Shown here one piece after another: positions 40,540 through 49,104 of a DNA stretch of 64,000 nucleotides. Both the position numbers and the translations under genes were made by a program. The stretch spans positions 30,319-94,318 of the forward strand of contig JBQVNP010000006.1 of assembly GCA_052436255.1 (NCBI GenBank), read 5' to 3'. Origin of the DNA: Pelomonas sp052436255. Lineage in GTDB: Bacteria > Pseudomonadota > Gammaproteobacteria > Burkholderiales > Burkholderiaceae_C. Under the pieces are notes generated by a model. That model saw only the letters and a list, made by a program, of their open reading frames with translations, was not told where the DNA came from and did not search any database. Position 1 is the stretch's first letter. Each line of letters begins with the position of its first letter.

Positions 40540-42678
40540 CTACTTCTTCCTTGCGGCTCCCAAGTAGACATGGTCGAAGCTGACGAAGCCGCAGCCGCCC
40601 GCCTCGTTGTCGAAAATCTGGACCCTGACCTGTTTGCCGGCCTGGGGGGCGAGGTCCAGCGTGACCCAGTTGCCATCACCCTGGATGGACGCCTGATTGC
40701 AGCTGTTGGGTGTGTGGGTCGCGATCACGGCGCCGGCCGCGTCCAACACCTTCAGACCGACAGTGCCGTTGGCATTGCCGCCGGACATCAGGAAGTTCAG
40801 GAAGGGCCTGGAAGCATCAACGCTGACGAGCGGTGACGTGAGCGTGCCGGTCGACCCGTCACAGCCCTTGCTGTTGGCGTTCAGCTCACAGCTGCTGACG
40901 GCACGTGCACCCACCCGCGCGCTGCCGGACACGCCCTTCCAGGCGTCGGCGCTGGCCGGGTTGGCGAAGTCGCCTGCTGCAGTCCAGCTCTGGGCCGCGA
41001 CCACGGCGTCATCGAAGTCGCCGATGACCTGCGTGAAGGCATCCGCCGCCACGCTGACGTTGAAGCCGAGCTTGGCGGTGGTGGCAGGCGTGAGCACCAC
41101 CGTGCCGCCGTCCTTGCCATTGCCGGTGGGGTTCCAGGCCGTGCCCGACTGGTACCACTGGTCGGTGCTGACAAAGCCGCAGCCGGTGGCTTCCTCGTCG
41201 AACAGCTGGGCCTTGATGGTGGCCGAGTTGAGTGCCGAGATGTCGATGTGCGTCCAGTCGTCGTCGTTCTGCACGAAGGACGGGCCGCAGCTGGTGGGCG
41301 TGTACGTCAGCAGCACATTGCCCAACGTGTCCAGCACGCGCAGGCCGACGTTCTTGCCCGCGCCGCCGCCATGCATCAGGAAGTTGAAGTAGGGGTCGGT
41401 CACCTTGAACGGCGGCGAGGTCAGCGTGCCCACGGGCGGGTCGCACGGCGTACCGGGGCCGGCGATCTCGCAGGTGCTGATGGCCTTGTCACCCACCCGC
41501 GCGGCGTTGGCGTCGGCGCCGGTGGTGCCCTGCCAGCTGGTGGCCGTCGCACTCGCGAAGGCGCCCGTGCCGACCCAGCCGCGCTTGGCCACCATGTCGA
41601 CCGGGTTCTCGAAGCTGGCGAACGGGATCATCTTCTGGAACGTCACGGCGCCTTCGACAGTGACCTTCACCGGCGTCAACGGCTTGCTCAGCACGCCGGC
41701 CGCCGTGCCGCGCGGCTTGTCGGTCTGATAGAAGTGATCGAAAGCGACGAAACCGCAGCCACCCGATGCGTTGTCGAATACCTTGATCTGGACTTTCTCG
41801 CCGATCAGCCCGCTGGTGTCAAAGTTGACGTAGTGCTGGTCGCCCTTGAGCACGGGGTCGCCGCAGCTGTTGGGGTTGTAGGTGCCGAGCACCTGGGCGG
41901 TGGCCGAGCCGGGCGGCGTGTACAGCACCTGGGCGCCGACGTCCGGTCCGCCGTTGCCACCGGACATCAGGAAGGTGATCGAGTCCTTGGTGATGGTGAC
42001 GTTGTTGATCGTGATGCTGCCGGTAGGGCCATCGCAGCCACCGCCACCGATCTCGCAGGTCGACACCGTGGCATCGCCGATGCGCGCCGCGATGGCCGCC
42101 AGCGACGCGTTGTTGTACTCGAGGTTGTTCCAGTTCGTCGACGCGGCAAAGGCCCCGGTGAGCGTGTACTTGACCGTGTCAGGCTGAATCAGCGCCGGGA
42201 ACTCAAAGCTGGAGATGATGTTTTCTTCGACAAACGTCGTGTCGTCCGTCGTGACGCGCACCGACGTGTTGGACACCCGGCAGGTGGGGCACGAGGTCAC
42301 CGTGATCGCCAGCGCCAACGTGGAGGGAGCCGAATAGGTGTCATCGGCCACCGCCGTGACCTGGTAGGTGTTGTCCTTGTTCGCATCCGATGGCGCCTGG
42401 AAGTTCGGCGGAATCGCGAAGCGGATCGAACCATCGCCGCTGATGGAGAACAGCGCGGCGTCGGGGCCGCTGAGCGACAGTCTGACGTTGTTGTTGTCGG
42501 GGCTGGAGACCGACAGCTTCGCCACGTCACGCGTGAACTCGGGAACGCTGATCGCTCCCGGATTCGCAAAGACGGGTGAGCGGGGTTGCGGCAGTGGGTC
42601 CGTGCTGGTTCCGCCGCCACAGGCGGCGAGCATGACAGTCGCGGACAGCAGGGACAGCAGAGACAGGAGCTTTTTCAT
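40540..42678 (-). CDS. Outer-membrane lipoprotein with three tandem modules, fructan locus
   Basis: A 712-residue lipoprotein: signal MKKLLSLLSLLSATVMLAAC with lipobox LAAC (Cys20) and a short GGG linker. After a cadherin-like N-terminal domain (about 35-130) come three copies of a roughly 165-residue module (about 150-325, 355-510 and 545-708). Each repeats ARIG/ARVG--AVSTCEI--C--GTLTSP--FLMSGG--VGLKVLD--TYTPNSCG and D--VQIFDNEAGGCGFVSFDHVYQ, with conserved Cys pairs. Jelly-roll-like repeats of this sort suggest carbohydrate binding at the cell surface. It is the last gene of the secreted GH32-TonB receptor operon, 14 nt after the receptor gene, with a GGGAGAG ribosome site. The module family itself I cannot name. 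Confidence 0.85.
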   Translation of the reverse strand: MKKLLSLLSLLSATVMLAACGGGTSTDPLPQPRSPVFANPGAISVPEFTRDVAKLSVSSPDNNNVRLSLSGPDAALFSISGDGSIRFAIPPNFQAPSDANKDNTYQVTAVADDTYSAPSTLALAITVTSCPTCRVSNTSVRVTTDDTTFVEENIISSFEFPALIQPDTVKYTLTGAFAASTNWNNLEYNNASLAAIAARIGDATVSTCEIGGGGCDGPTGSITINNVTITKDSITFLMSGGNGGPDVGAQVLYTPPGSATAQVLGTYNPNSCGDPVLKGDQHYVNFDTSGLIGEKVQIKVFDNASGGCGFVAFDHFYQTDKPRGTAAGVLSKPLTPVKVTVEGAVTFQKMIPFASFENPVDMVAKRGWVGTGAFASATATSWQGTTGADANAARVGDKAISTCEIAGPGTPCDPPVGTLTSPPFKVTDPYFNFLMHGGGAGKNVGLRVLDTLGNVLLTYTPTSCGPSFVQNDDDWTHIDISALNSATIKAQLFDEEATGCGFVSTDQWYQSGTAWNPTGNGKDGGTVVLTPATTAKLGFNVSVAADAFTQVIGDFDDAVVAAQSWTAAGDFANPASADAWKGVSGSARVGARAVSSCELNANSKGCDGSTGTLTSPLVSVDASRPFLNFLMSGGNANGTVGLKVLDAAGAVIATHTPNSCNQASIQGDGNWVTLDLAPQAGKQVRVQIFDNEAGGCGFVSFDHVYLGAARKK

Positions 42679-42692
42679 TGTGGCTCTCCCGA

Positions 42693-45383
42693 TCAGAAGA
42701 AGTAGGTGTACATCGCACGCAGCGTGCGACCGAACAGTGGCCGGCTCACGCTCCGGTTGGTGGCACCGTTAGGTCCCTTCAGGTCGACAAACACCGGATC
42801 GCCCTCCGTGAACGACAGGCGATTGGTGATGTTCGACACATGGAACTGGAACGAGCTGTTCTTGTTGAAGTCCCAGATGAAGCCACCGTCCAGGTGGTAG
42901 TACGCCGGGTAGAGCGTGACGTCGACGTCGCGCGACTCGGAGTAGCGGTTGCCGAAGTAGGTGAACTTGGCGTAGGGCTTGAGCGGCAGTCCGGTGTAGG
43001 GCTTCAGGTCCCAGCTGCCCTGGACATTGGCCATGACCTTGGCGAGCCGGCGCGGGCGCCGTCCGTCTTCGCCGATCTGTTCGAAGGTGTAGCCGGTCAC
43101 GACGTCATTGACCCGGGTTTCCTTGACGGTGCGGTAGTTGGCGTTGACGACCTTCGGGTCCTGAACCACGCCGGTGAAGCGCAGCTCCAGACCCTTGACG
43201 GCCCGCGGGCGCCAAGCCGCTTCAAGTTCCAGGCCGATGTTCTGGATGCCGCGACGGTAGAACTCGCGCACCAGCGGGCAGCTGTTGATGTCGACGATGG
43301 TGCCGGCGGGCGCGCACTGTGGGGATGTGAAGTCGCGGAAGTCGACGTACTGGTCGCGCGGGCTGAACTTGTTGTAGAACAGTGCGACCTGCGTGTCCCA
43401 GGTGTCGGCGTAGTAGCGAACGCCACTCTCGTACTGCATGATCTTCTCGACCTTGCTGCCGGGGGCTGCGGGGTCGAACTGCAGCTGGTTGAGCTGCTCC
43501 AGGCTGGGCAGGCGGAACGACTTCGAGACCAGGCCGTACACCGCCACGTTGGAGCGCACCGAGTAGTTGGCGCCGACCGACCAACCCGTGCCACTGACCT
43601 TGGAGTTCAGCGTCTGGTTGGCGCCGGGCAACAGCACTTCGTTGTCTGCGAGCGTGTCTTCGGCACTGCCTGGCACCATGCCGGCCGGCGTCAGGTTGGT
43701 CGTCAGGTCGCGCACGTTGTAAAGGACGTTGGCACGCTGCGTCTGGTGCCGCACGCCGACATCGATCTTGAGGCGCCGGTTCAGCGTCTCCCAGTGGTCG
43801 TGAAGGTAGAGGGCCTCGCCCTTGACCTGCGAATCGGCGAGGTAGCCGTTGAAGCCCAGGCGCATGACGCCGCCCGACGTGACGCTCGGGCCGACCGGGG
43901 TGCCTGCAGCCGTGACGGCACGCAGCTCGACCAGTTCTGGTTGGTCGCTCATGGTCGACACCAGCAGCGACTGCTGGAAGTTCTGCTTGTTGGCGTACTC
44001 GGTGAAATAGGCGCCGACCGTCAGGTGGTGCTCGCCCAGCAGTTCCACCGTCTTGCCGAGCTTCAGGTCGACCGAGGTGCTCTTGGCCTCGGTGGTCGCA
44101 ATGAAGGGGATCAGGAAGTTCAGGTAGGTGCTGTCCGCAACCCGCGTCCCGGTGCCCAGGGTGTACGCCGCGATGCCGGTGGCCCCTGGGTAGAACGAGC
44201 TGAAACGCAGCACGTCGTTGTTGAAGCGCGCGTTGTTGAACCGCGCCGCCGTCGTCGTGTCATTGCCGGTGAACAGGCCGTTGTAGCCGCTGCTGCCGGA
44301 CGTGTGCCGCACGCCGCCGTCAAAGGACCAGCCGGAGTCGAACTCGTGGCTGAGCTTGGCGGTGTAGATGTTGAAGTCGGGGTGGATGCCGTCAGCGATG
44401 TCCGCCTGACGCTCTCCGTATTCACCGAGCATGCTGAAGCGGCGGCTGGAGGGTGAGGCCACCGTGCCGTCGGCGAAGTCGATGCCGATCGGCCACACGG
44501 CATCCATGTCGATGCGCACCGGATTGGCGGCGGTGCCAGGCTGCGTGATGGCCGGCACCTGGAAGGGCACGTTCTGATAGAAGGCCGTGCGGTCGTTGAT
44601 CTTCAGTGCATGCAGCTGCACTTCTGTCAGGCCGTCGTCGGTCTGATAGACCAGGTTCCCGCGGATCTGTCCGCCCTTGTCGGCGGTGTAGCCCGTCTCG
44701 CGCAGGCCATCGGACGTGCGGTAGAAGCCACCGACCGCAAAGGTCAGGTTCTTGTTGATCGGCCCCGACAGGAAGAAGTCGTTGCGCAGGAACTTGTAGT
44801 CGGCGACCTCCAGCTTGTAGCCGCCCTCCAGCGTCTGGCCGCCGGTGCGAGTGATGTGGTTGACCGTGGCGCCCAGGCCGTTGGAGTACAGGATGCCGCC
44901 GGTGCCGCCCTTGACCACTTCCACGCGCTTGGTCATGAGGTCGTGGCGCGCCGCGACGTCGTTGTTCATGAACGGCACTTCCGGTTCTTCGAACCACGGC
45001 AGGCCGTCGATCAACTGCGGCGCATAGCGGTAGCCGCCCGTCACCGGCAGGCCACGCACGGTGATGTTGTTGCTGGCCTCACCCGCTGTGCTGCCCTCGG
45101 CAAAGATGCCCGGCACGTTCTGCAGCAGGTCGGCCGTGCTGATCGGCGCCAGGCGCCGGATGTCCTCGGCGGACAGCGTGTTGACGGTGTTGGTCGAGTC
45201 CTTCTTCAGCGTCCTCTTGCTGCTGCCGGTGACGACCACTTCCTCCAGGCGCTGCGTCGCCTCGGATGTGGCGGCAGGCGCTGCGAGCAGCACGTTGGGG
45301 GTGACCTGCTGGGCCCATGCGGCCTGAGCCGCCAGCGCCAGAGGCAACAGTCGCCATGCGGCGACACCTCGTTGGTGTTTCAT
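42693..45383 (-). CDS. TonB-dependent receptor, probable fructo-oligosaccharide transporter
   Basis: An 896-residue outer-membrane receptor with signal peptide MKHQRGVAAWRLLPLALAAQAAWAQ. A plug domain follows (LEEVVVTGSSKRTLKKDSTNTVNTLSAEDIRRLAPISTADLLQNVPGIFAEG, ITVRGLPV, VEVVKGGTGGILYSNGLGATVNHITRTGG). The C-terminal barrel ends in LFGRTLRAMYTYFF, with the terminal Phe needed for outer-membrane assembly. It lies between a secreted GH32 enzyme and a surface lipoprotein, so fructan fragments are the likely cargo. The substrate is inferred from context. It follows the GH32 stop by 75 nt, which includes a GC-rich palindrome. Confidence 0.92.
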   Translation of the reverse strand: MKHQRGVAAWRLLPLALAAQAAWAQQVTPNVLLAAPAATSEATQRLEEVVVTGSSKRTLKKDSTNTVNTLSAEDIRRLAPISTADLLQNVPGIFAEGSTAGEASNNITVRGLPVTGGYRYAPQLIDGLPWFEEPEVPFMNNDVAARHDLMTKRVEVVKGGTGGILYSNGLGATVNHITRTGGQTLEGGYKLEVADYKFLRNDFFLSGPINKNLTFAVGGFYRTSDGLRETGYTADKGGQIRGNLVYQTDDGLTEVQLHALKINDRTAFYQNVPFQVPAITQPGTAANPVRIDMDAVWPIGIDFADGTVASPSSRRFSMLGEYGERQADIADGIHPDFNIYTAKLSHEFDSGWSFDGGVRHTSGSSGYNGLFTGNDTTTAARFNNARFNNDVLRFSSFYPGATGIAAYTLGTGTRVADSTYLNFLIPFIATTEAKSTSVDLKLGKTVELLGEHHLTVGAYFTEYANKQNFQQSLLVSTMSDQPELVELRAVTAAGTPVGPSVTSGGVMRLGFNGYLADSQVKGEALYLHDHWETLNRRLKIDVGVRHQTQRANVLYNVRDLTTNLTPAGMVPGSAEDTLADNEVLLPGANQTLNSKVSGTGWSVGANYSVRSNVAVYGLVSKSFRLPSLEQLNQLQFDPAAPGSKVEKIMQYESGVRYYADTWDTQVALFYNKFSPRDQYVDFRDFTSPQCAPAGTIVDINSCPLVREFYRRGIQNIGLELEAAWRPRAVKGLELRFTGVVQDPKVVNANYRTVKETRVNDVVTGYTFEQIGEDGRRPRRLAKVMANVQGSWDLKPYTGLPLKPYAKFTYFGNRYSESRDVDVTLYPAYYHLDGGFIWDFNKNSSFQFHVSNITNRLSFTEGDPVFVDLKGPNGATNRSVSRPLFGRTLRAMYTYFF

Positions 45384-45427
45384 GCTTTGTCTCCTGGGTT
45401 GTCCCCATCGCAGGGGTACGTTCTTGA

Positions 45428-45442
45428 GGCCGGGCCCCGGCC
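45428..45442 (-). promoter_or_regulatory. GC palindrome between the secreted GH32 and TonB receptor genes
   Basis: GGCCGGG-C-CCCGGCC is a 7+7 palindrome in the 75-nt gap. It may be an mRNA hairpin that adjusts expression between the two cistrons. Function is unproven. Confidence 0.35.
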
Positions 45443-45458
45443 GATCTGGGCGGTGTGC

Positions 45459-47762
45459 TTATCCCGGTGGCCGCAAGGGCCAGATCTGCACGCGGGCCGA
45501 CGCGGGTTGCTGCGTCGCCAAGTGCACCTGCGTGCTGCCGGGCAGGGATGGGTAGCTGCGCACCGCATAGGCGGCGGCGTCGTTGATGAACACGTCGATG
45601 GCCGAGCCATCGACAAAGACGCGCAGCGTGCGCATGGGCCCGAAGGCGTCGCTGGGGTAGCGCCCTTGCAGGCGCTGCAGGCCTTCGCCATCCGCAGACA
45701 GGCTGGATTGCGACTTGTCGATCTCGGCCCTGCCTTGCGCCGGGTCGAAACGCAGCCGCGTGAATTCTCGTCCGTCGGCCGAAGCCATCAGGTCAAGCGT
45801 GATCGGGCCGGCAGCGGCCGCCGCGTCGTCCAGGTCCACCTGCAGCTCGTAGGCATGCAGGCCACTGCCCAGCAGGCGCCGCTCGGCGCTCAGCTGCACC
45901 GGCGTGGCGGGCAGCAACGGCTCGCCACGCAGCGCAAGCAACTCCGGCGCAGGGGACTGGCCGAGGGTGCGCCGGTCCGGCAGCAGCGTCCACACGCGCG
46001 GCAGGCTGAAGGTGTGGGCCCAGCCAGCGCGCAGCTGGGCGGCAGGCGTGCGCCGCTCGTCGACGATGCCGATGGCGCGCAGCCGGCCGTCTGCCGCCCG
46101 GCCGACCGTGGGGGCCAGGTGGCCGGGAATCAGGTCGAGGTTCTGCGGCGTGTGCGAGAAGGGCTTGAAGCGCCCATTCACCCACTCGCCCATCCAATAC
46201 ACCGCGCGCGTGGCTGGCTCACCGTACTTGCTGACCTTGCCGCCGATCGGGTTGACAACCAGCACCCACACGTCGTCGCTGAGGCGCTCGAACACCGGCA
46301 TCTCCCAGATCTCGGAGCCGGTGTCCAGCAGCCGGTAGGCCACCTCGGAGAAGCGCTGCGGCTGCCAGCGCGCGCCCTTCTCGCCGCGCTTGAGCACGTA
46401 GTACTGCAGGCCGCCGCCGGTCTCCAGCGCAGCACCGACGAGCATGTGCCAGGTCTCGCCCTGCTTCCACAGGAAGGGGTCGCGGAAGTCGCGGACGCCC
46501 GCCGTGTTGACGACCGGGCCGAGCTTGCGCCAGGTGCGCAGGTCAGCGTCCTCGCTGACAGCCATGGACACGCCCGGGTTGGCAGCCGAGAGCCGCTCAC
46601 CGTGGTTGACGCTGGTGTAGAACGCGAACGCCTTGCCGCCGTCGGTGATGACATGGCCGGACCAGATGCCCTTCATGTCGAAGCCCGAGTCGTCCGTCTG
46701 CAGTTCGGGCCGCAGGGCGTCGGGCAGGTGCTGCCAGGTGACGAGGTCACGGCTGGCCATGTGGCCCCAGTGCATCTGCGTCTTGAACGGGCCGTTGGGC
46801 GTGCGTTGGTAGAAGAGGTGCCAGACGGCATCCTTGCCCTCCCCCACGCGAACCAGGCCATGCGGCTCGTTGGCCCAGTTCGCCGGTGGCATGGCGTGCA
46901 GGCGCGGCCGCAAGTGGTCAGCGGCGAAGCGTGACGCTGGCACGACCAGCGACGGCTCCGCATCGGGGGCGGTATCCGGCGTCGGCAGCAGGGCCAGCTG
47001 TGCAGCCGACAGCGCAGCGGGGTAGACCTCCACCAGATCGAAAGCGCCGTTCAGCCGGTTGACCTTGAAGTCGAGGATGCGGGCCTCCACCGCTGGCGTC
47101 GCCAGCTTCAGCGGCACCGGCGCCAGGCGCAGGCTCATGCCGGGCTGGCCGGTGGCAGTGCCGACGAGTGCGCCGTCCTGATACAGACTGACCACACCGG
47201 AGGTCGGTTCCACGCTGGCCACGAGATGCACCCAGCGACGCAGCGGAAACCGCTGGGGTGCCGCCACGCGCAACACCCCGGCCGAGGTGGCGATGCGAAA
47301 GCCCCAGCGGCCGAAGGTGTCGATGTGCAGGTCGAAGCCCGCATCGCCCTGCGCCTGTTGCGCAAACGAGGATGGCGACAGCTCGCGCACGGTCACCTCC
47401 AGGTCCGACGGAAAGCTCTCCAGCGCGACCCACAGCGACAAGCTGAAGGCAGCGTTGGCGTTCAGCAGCAGCGCGGCCTGGGCGTAGCTGGAGAAGCCGT
47501 CGGTGCGCCAGGCACTGCCGGTGACGCCCGGCACCACGTCTGGCGCGGGGAACTGCGTGTGGATGGCAGCACCCGCCGGCAGCACGCCTTGCGCCAGTTG
47601 ATCGAAGTCCAATGCCAGCACAGGCTTCGGCAGTGGCTGTGCCCAGGCGAACCCAGTCGCCGCCAGCAGCAGCATCAGGACCGCGTGGCGACCGACCTGC
47701 ACCAAGCCCGATGCCACGGGCCACCGGCCATGCAGGGAGAAGGAATCGAGGACATGACGCAT
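45459..47762 (-). CDS. Secreted GH32-like fructan hydrolase with LamG-like N-terminal domain
   Basis: A 767-residue protein. A long signal region ends with VLMLLLAATGFAWAQ (cleavage near residue 42). Residues about 80-255 are a concanavalin/LamG-type sandwich (AFSLSLWVALESF, VHLVASVEPTSGVVSLYQDGALVG). The GH32 beta-propeller starts with WANEPHGLVRV (296-306). It keeps the transition-state RDP (427-429, DFRDPFLW) and the acid/base Glu487 in IWEMPVF, and a C-terminal beta-sandwich follows (LRVFVDGSAIDVFIND). The usual nucleophile motif is NDPNG; here it is NEPHG, with Glu299 in place of Asp. Activity on levan or inulin is inferred. It is the first gene of the minus-strand arm; the operator lies directly against its start codon. 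Confidence 0.85.
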   Translation of the reverse strand: MRHVLDSFSLHGRWPVASGLVQVGRHAVLMLLLAATGFAWAQPLPKPVLALDFDQLAQGVLPAGAAIHTQFPAPDVVPGVTGSAWRTDGFSSYAQAALLLNANAAFSLSLWVALESFPSDLEVTVRELSPSSFAQQAQGDAGFDLHIDTFGRWGFRIATSAGVLRVAAPQRFPLRRWVHLVASVEPTSGVVSLYQDGALVGTATGQPGMSLRLAPVPLKLATPAVEARILDFKVNRLNGAFDLVEVYPAALSAAQLALLPTPDTAPDAEPSLVVPASRFAADHLRPRLHAMPPANWANEPHGLVRVGEGKDAVWHLFYQRTPNGPFKTQMHWGHMASRDLVTWQHLPDALRPELQTDDSGFDMKGIWSGHVITDGGKAFAFYTSVNHGERLSAANPGVSMAVSEDADLRTWRKLGPVVNTAGVRDFRDPFLWKQGETWHMLVGAALETGGGLQYYVLKRGEKGARWQPQRFSEVAYRLLDTGSEIWEMPVFERLSDDVWVLVVNPIGGKVSKYGEPATRAVYWMGEWVNGRFKPFSHTPQNLDLIPGHLAPTVGRAADGRLRAIGIVDERRTPAAQLRAGWAHTFSLPRVWTLLPDRRTLGQSPAPELLALRGEPLLPATPVQLSAERRLLGSGLHAYELQVDLDDAAAAAGPITLDLMASADGREFTRLRFDPAQGRAEIDKSQSSLSADGEGLQRLQGRYPSDAFGPMRTLRVFVDGSAIDVFINDAAAYAVRSYPSLPGSTQVHLATQQPASARVQIWPLRPPG

Positions 47763-47764
47763 AT

Positions 47765-47780
47765 TGTCTATCGATAGCCA
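47765..47780. promoter_or_regulatory. LacI-type operator O1 (at the secreted GH32 gene)
   Basis: TGTCTATCGATAGCCA, centred on ATCGAT, lies three bases from the GH32 start codon. It matches the palindrome repeated at 47836, 47959 and 52304. The LacI-family regulator encoded at 48076 is the natural ligand. Confidence 0.7.
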
Positions 47781-47835
47781 AATGGAACCAAAGAAGAGGT
47801 GCGAACGCACCCCAAGGGCACAGCGAGCACCAAAA

Positions 47836-47851
47836 TGTCTATCGATAGTAG
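47836..47851. promoter_or_regulatory. LacI-type operator O2
   Basis: TGTCTATCGATAGTAG shares the CTATCGATAG core with the other three sites. It lies about 71 bp from O1 and 123 bp from O3, spacings that would allow looping across the divergent promoters. Confidence 0.7.
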
Positions 47852-47958
47852 TTGCCACTCGGCAGCTTGTCCTTGGTGTTTCCCCCAAGTGGGGCGCTGC
47901 GCCCACTTCAGGGGCGACGAATAGGTGAAAACACTCAGGACGGCCAATCCGACAGAAA

Positions 47959-47974
47959 CTACCATCGATAGACA
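47959..47974. promoter_or_regulatory. LacI-type operator O3 (upstream of the regulator gene)
   Basis: CTACCATCGATAGACA has a perfect right half (ATCGATAGACA) and a degenerate left half. It lies about 100 bp before the regulator start, suggesting autoregulation of the plus-strand operon. Confidence 0.6.
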
Positions 47975-48075
47975 AATTGCTTCTGCAATCCACAAACAAG
48001 CATCGAACCGAGCCAGCGCATCGCGCCTCAGGCGCAGGGTTCAGCATCACCACAACGAGAGACAAGCAGGCCCCG

Positions 48076-49104
48076 ATGAGCGAAGCCTCGACCATCTACC
48101 AGGTAGCCGACACGGCCGGCGTGTCGGTGCGCACCGTGTCGCGCTATCTGAACGACCCGCACTGCGTGTCGGCCAAGACCTCCACCAAGATCATCGAGGC
48201 GATGCAGGCGCTGCAGTTCCGCCCGTCCAAGGCGGCGCGCGCGCTCAAGGGCGTGAAGCCCAACCTGATCGGCGTGGTGTCGGACCGCATCACCACCAGC
48301 CCCGATTCCTTCGAGCTGATCAAGGGCCTGCAGCTCGCCGCCAAGGACCTCGGCAAGCGGCTGCTGATCGCCGAATGCGGCGGTGTGGATGAGGACGTGC
48401 CGGACCTGATCGACGGCCTGATCGAGCACCGCGTCGATGCGCTGATCTTCGCCACCCACTTCCACCGCCCGCTGGATGCCGCGCTGCTCGCCCGCGCCGC
48501 CGGCACACGGCTGGTGCTGCTGAACTGCTACCTGCCGCGCAACGAGCACCCCACGGTGCTGCCGGACGACGAGCAAGGCGCGCGCGATGGCCTGGCCTAT
48601 CTGTACGCCCAGGGCCACCGGCGCATCGTCGTGTTCGAGCTCTTCCCCGACATGCGCGCCACGCAGCTGCGCCACCGCGGCATGCTGAAGGCCGCGACCA
48701 CCGCCGGCCAGCCGGCACCCGTGTTCGTGCAGGGCTCGCAGGGCGCGCTGGCGGAGGACGAGTTCGCCGCCATCGATGGCCTCGTCAGCCAGGTGCTGCG
48801 CGAGCATCGGCCCACCGCCATCCTGGCCGGCAACGACAAGATGGCCGCCCGCATCATCCAGTGCCTGCACAAGCGCCAGATCGCCGTGCCGGCGCAGGTG
48901 TCCGTGCTGGGCTTCGACGATCACCCGATGCTGGTGCACGCCACCGACCCGCCACTCACCAGCGTACGCCTGCCCTACCTGCAGATGGGCCGCCGTGCCG
49001 CGCAGATGGCCTGCAACGAAGCCGCCACCGGCACCATCCGCGAGCGCTGCGAGGTGCAGGTGCGCGCGTCGGTGGCCGCACCGCCGAGTGGCAAGCCGCG
49101 ATGA
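48076..49104 (+). CDS. LacI-family repressor of the fructan locus
   Basis: A 342-residue regulator. The start is placed at 48076, giving MSEASTIYQVADTAGVSVRTVSRYLNDPHCVSAKTSTKI, where the LacI helix-turn-helix and hinge begin at the canonical position; the longer open frame upstream is not conserved. A periplasmic-binding-protein-like sugar domain follows (LIGVVSDRITTSPDSFELIKGL, DALIFATHF, GHRRIVVFEL, PTAILAGNDKMAARII, VSVLGFDDHPMLVHATDPPLTSVRLPY). It lies between the two divergent arms next to three copies of its presumed operator. Its stop overlaps the start of the binding-protein gene (ATGA). The inducer is probably fructose or a fructo-oligosaccharide, by context. Confidence 0.92.
   Translation: MSEASTIYQVADTAGVSVRTVSRYLNDPHCVSAKTSTKIIEAMQALQFRPSKAARALKGVKPNLIGVVSDRITTSPDSFELIKGLQLAAKDLGKRLLIAECGGVDEDVPDLIDGLIEHRVDALIFATHFHRPLDAALLARAAGTRLVLLNCYLPRNEHPTVLPDDEQGARDGLAYLYAQGHRRIVVFELFPDMRATQLRHRGMLKAATTAGQPAPVFVQGSQGALAEDEFAAIDGLVSQVLREHRPTAILAGNDKMAARIIQCLHKRQIAVPAQVSVLGFDDHPMLVHATDPPLTSVRLPYLQMGRRAAQMACNEAATGTIRERCEVQVRASVAAPPSGKPR

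Noticed and set aside
44610..46934. A 774-codon plus-strand frame opposite the TonB receptor and secreted GH32 genes
   Set aside because: Composition is rich in Arg/His/Gln/Val, typical of antisense frames in GC-rich DNA, with no motif or ribosome site.
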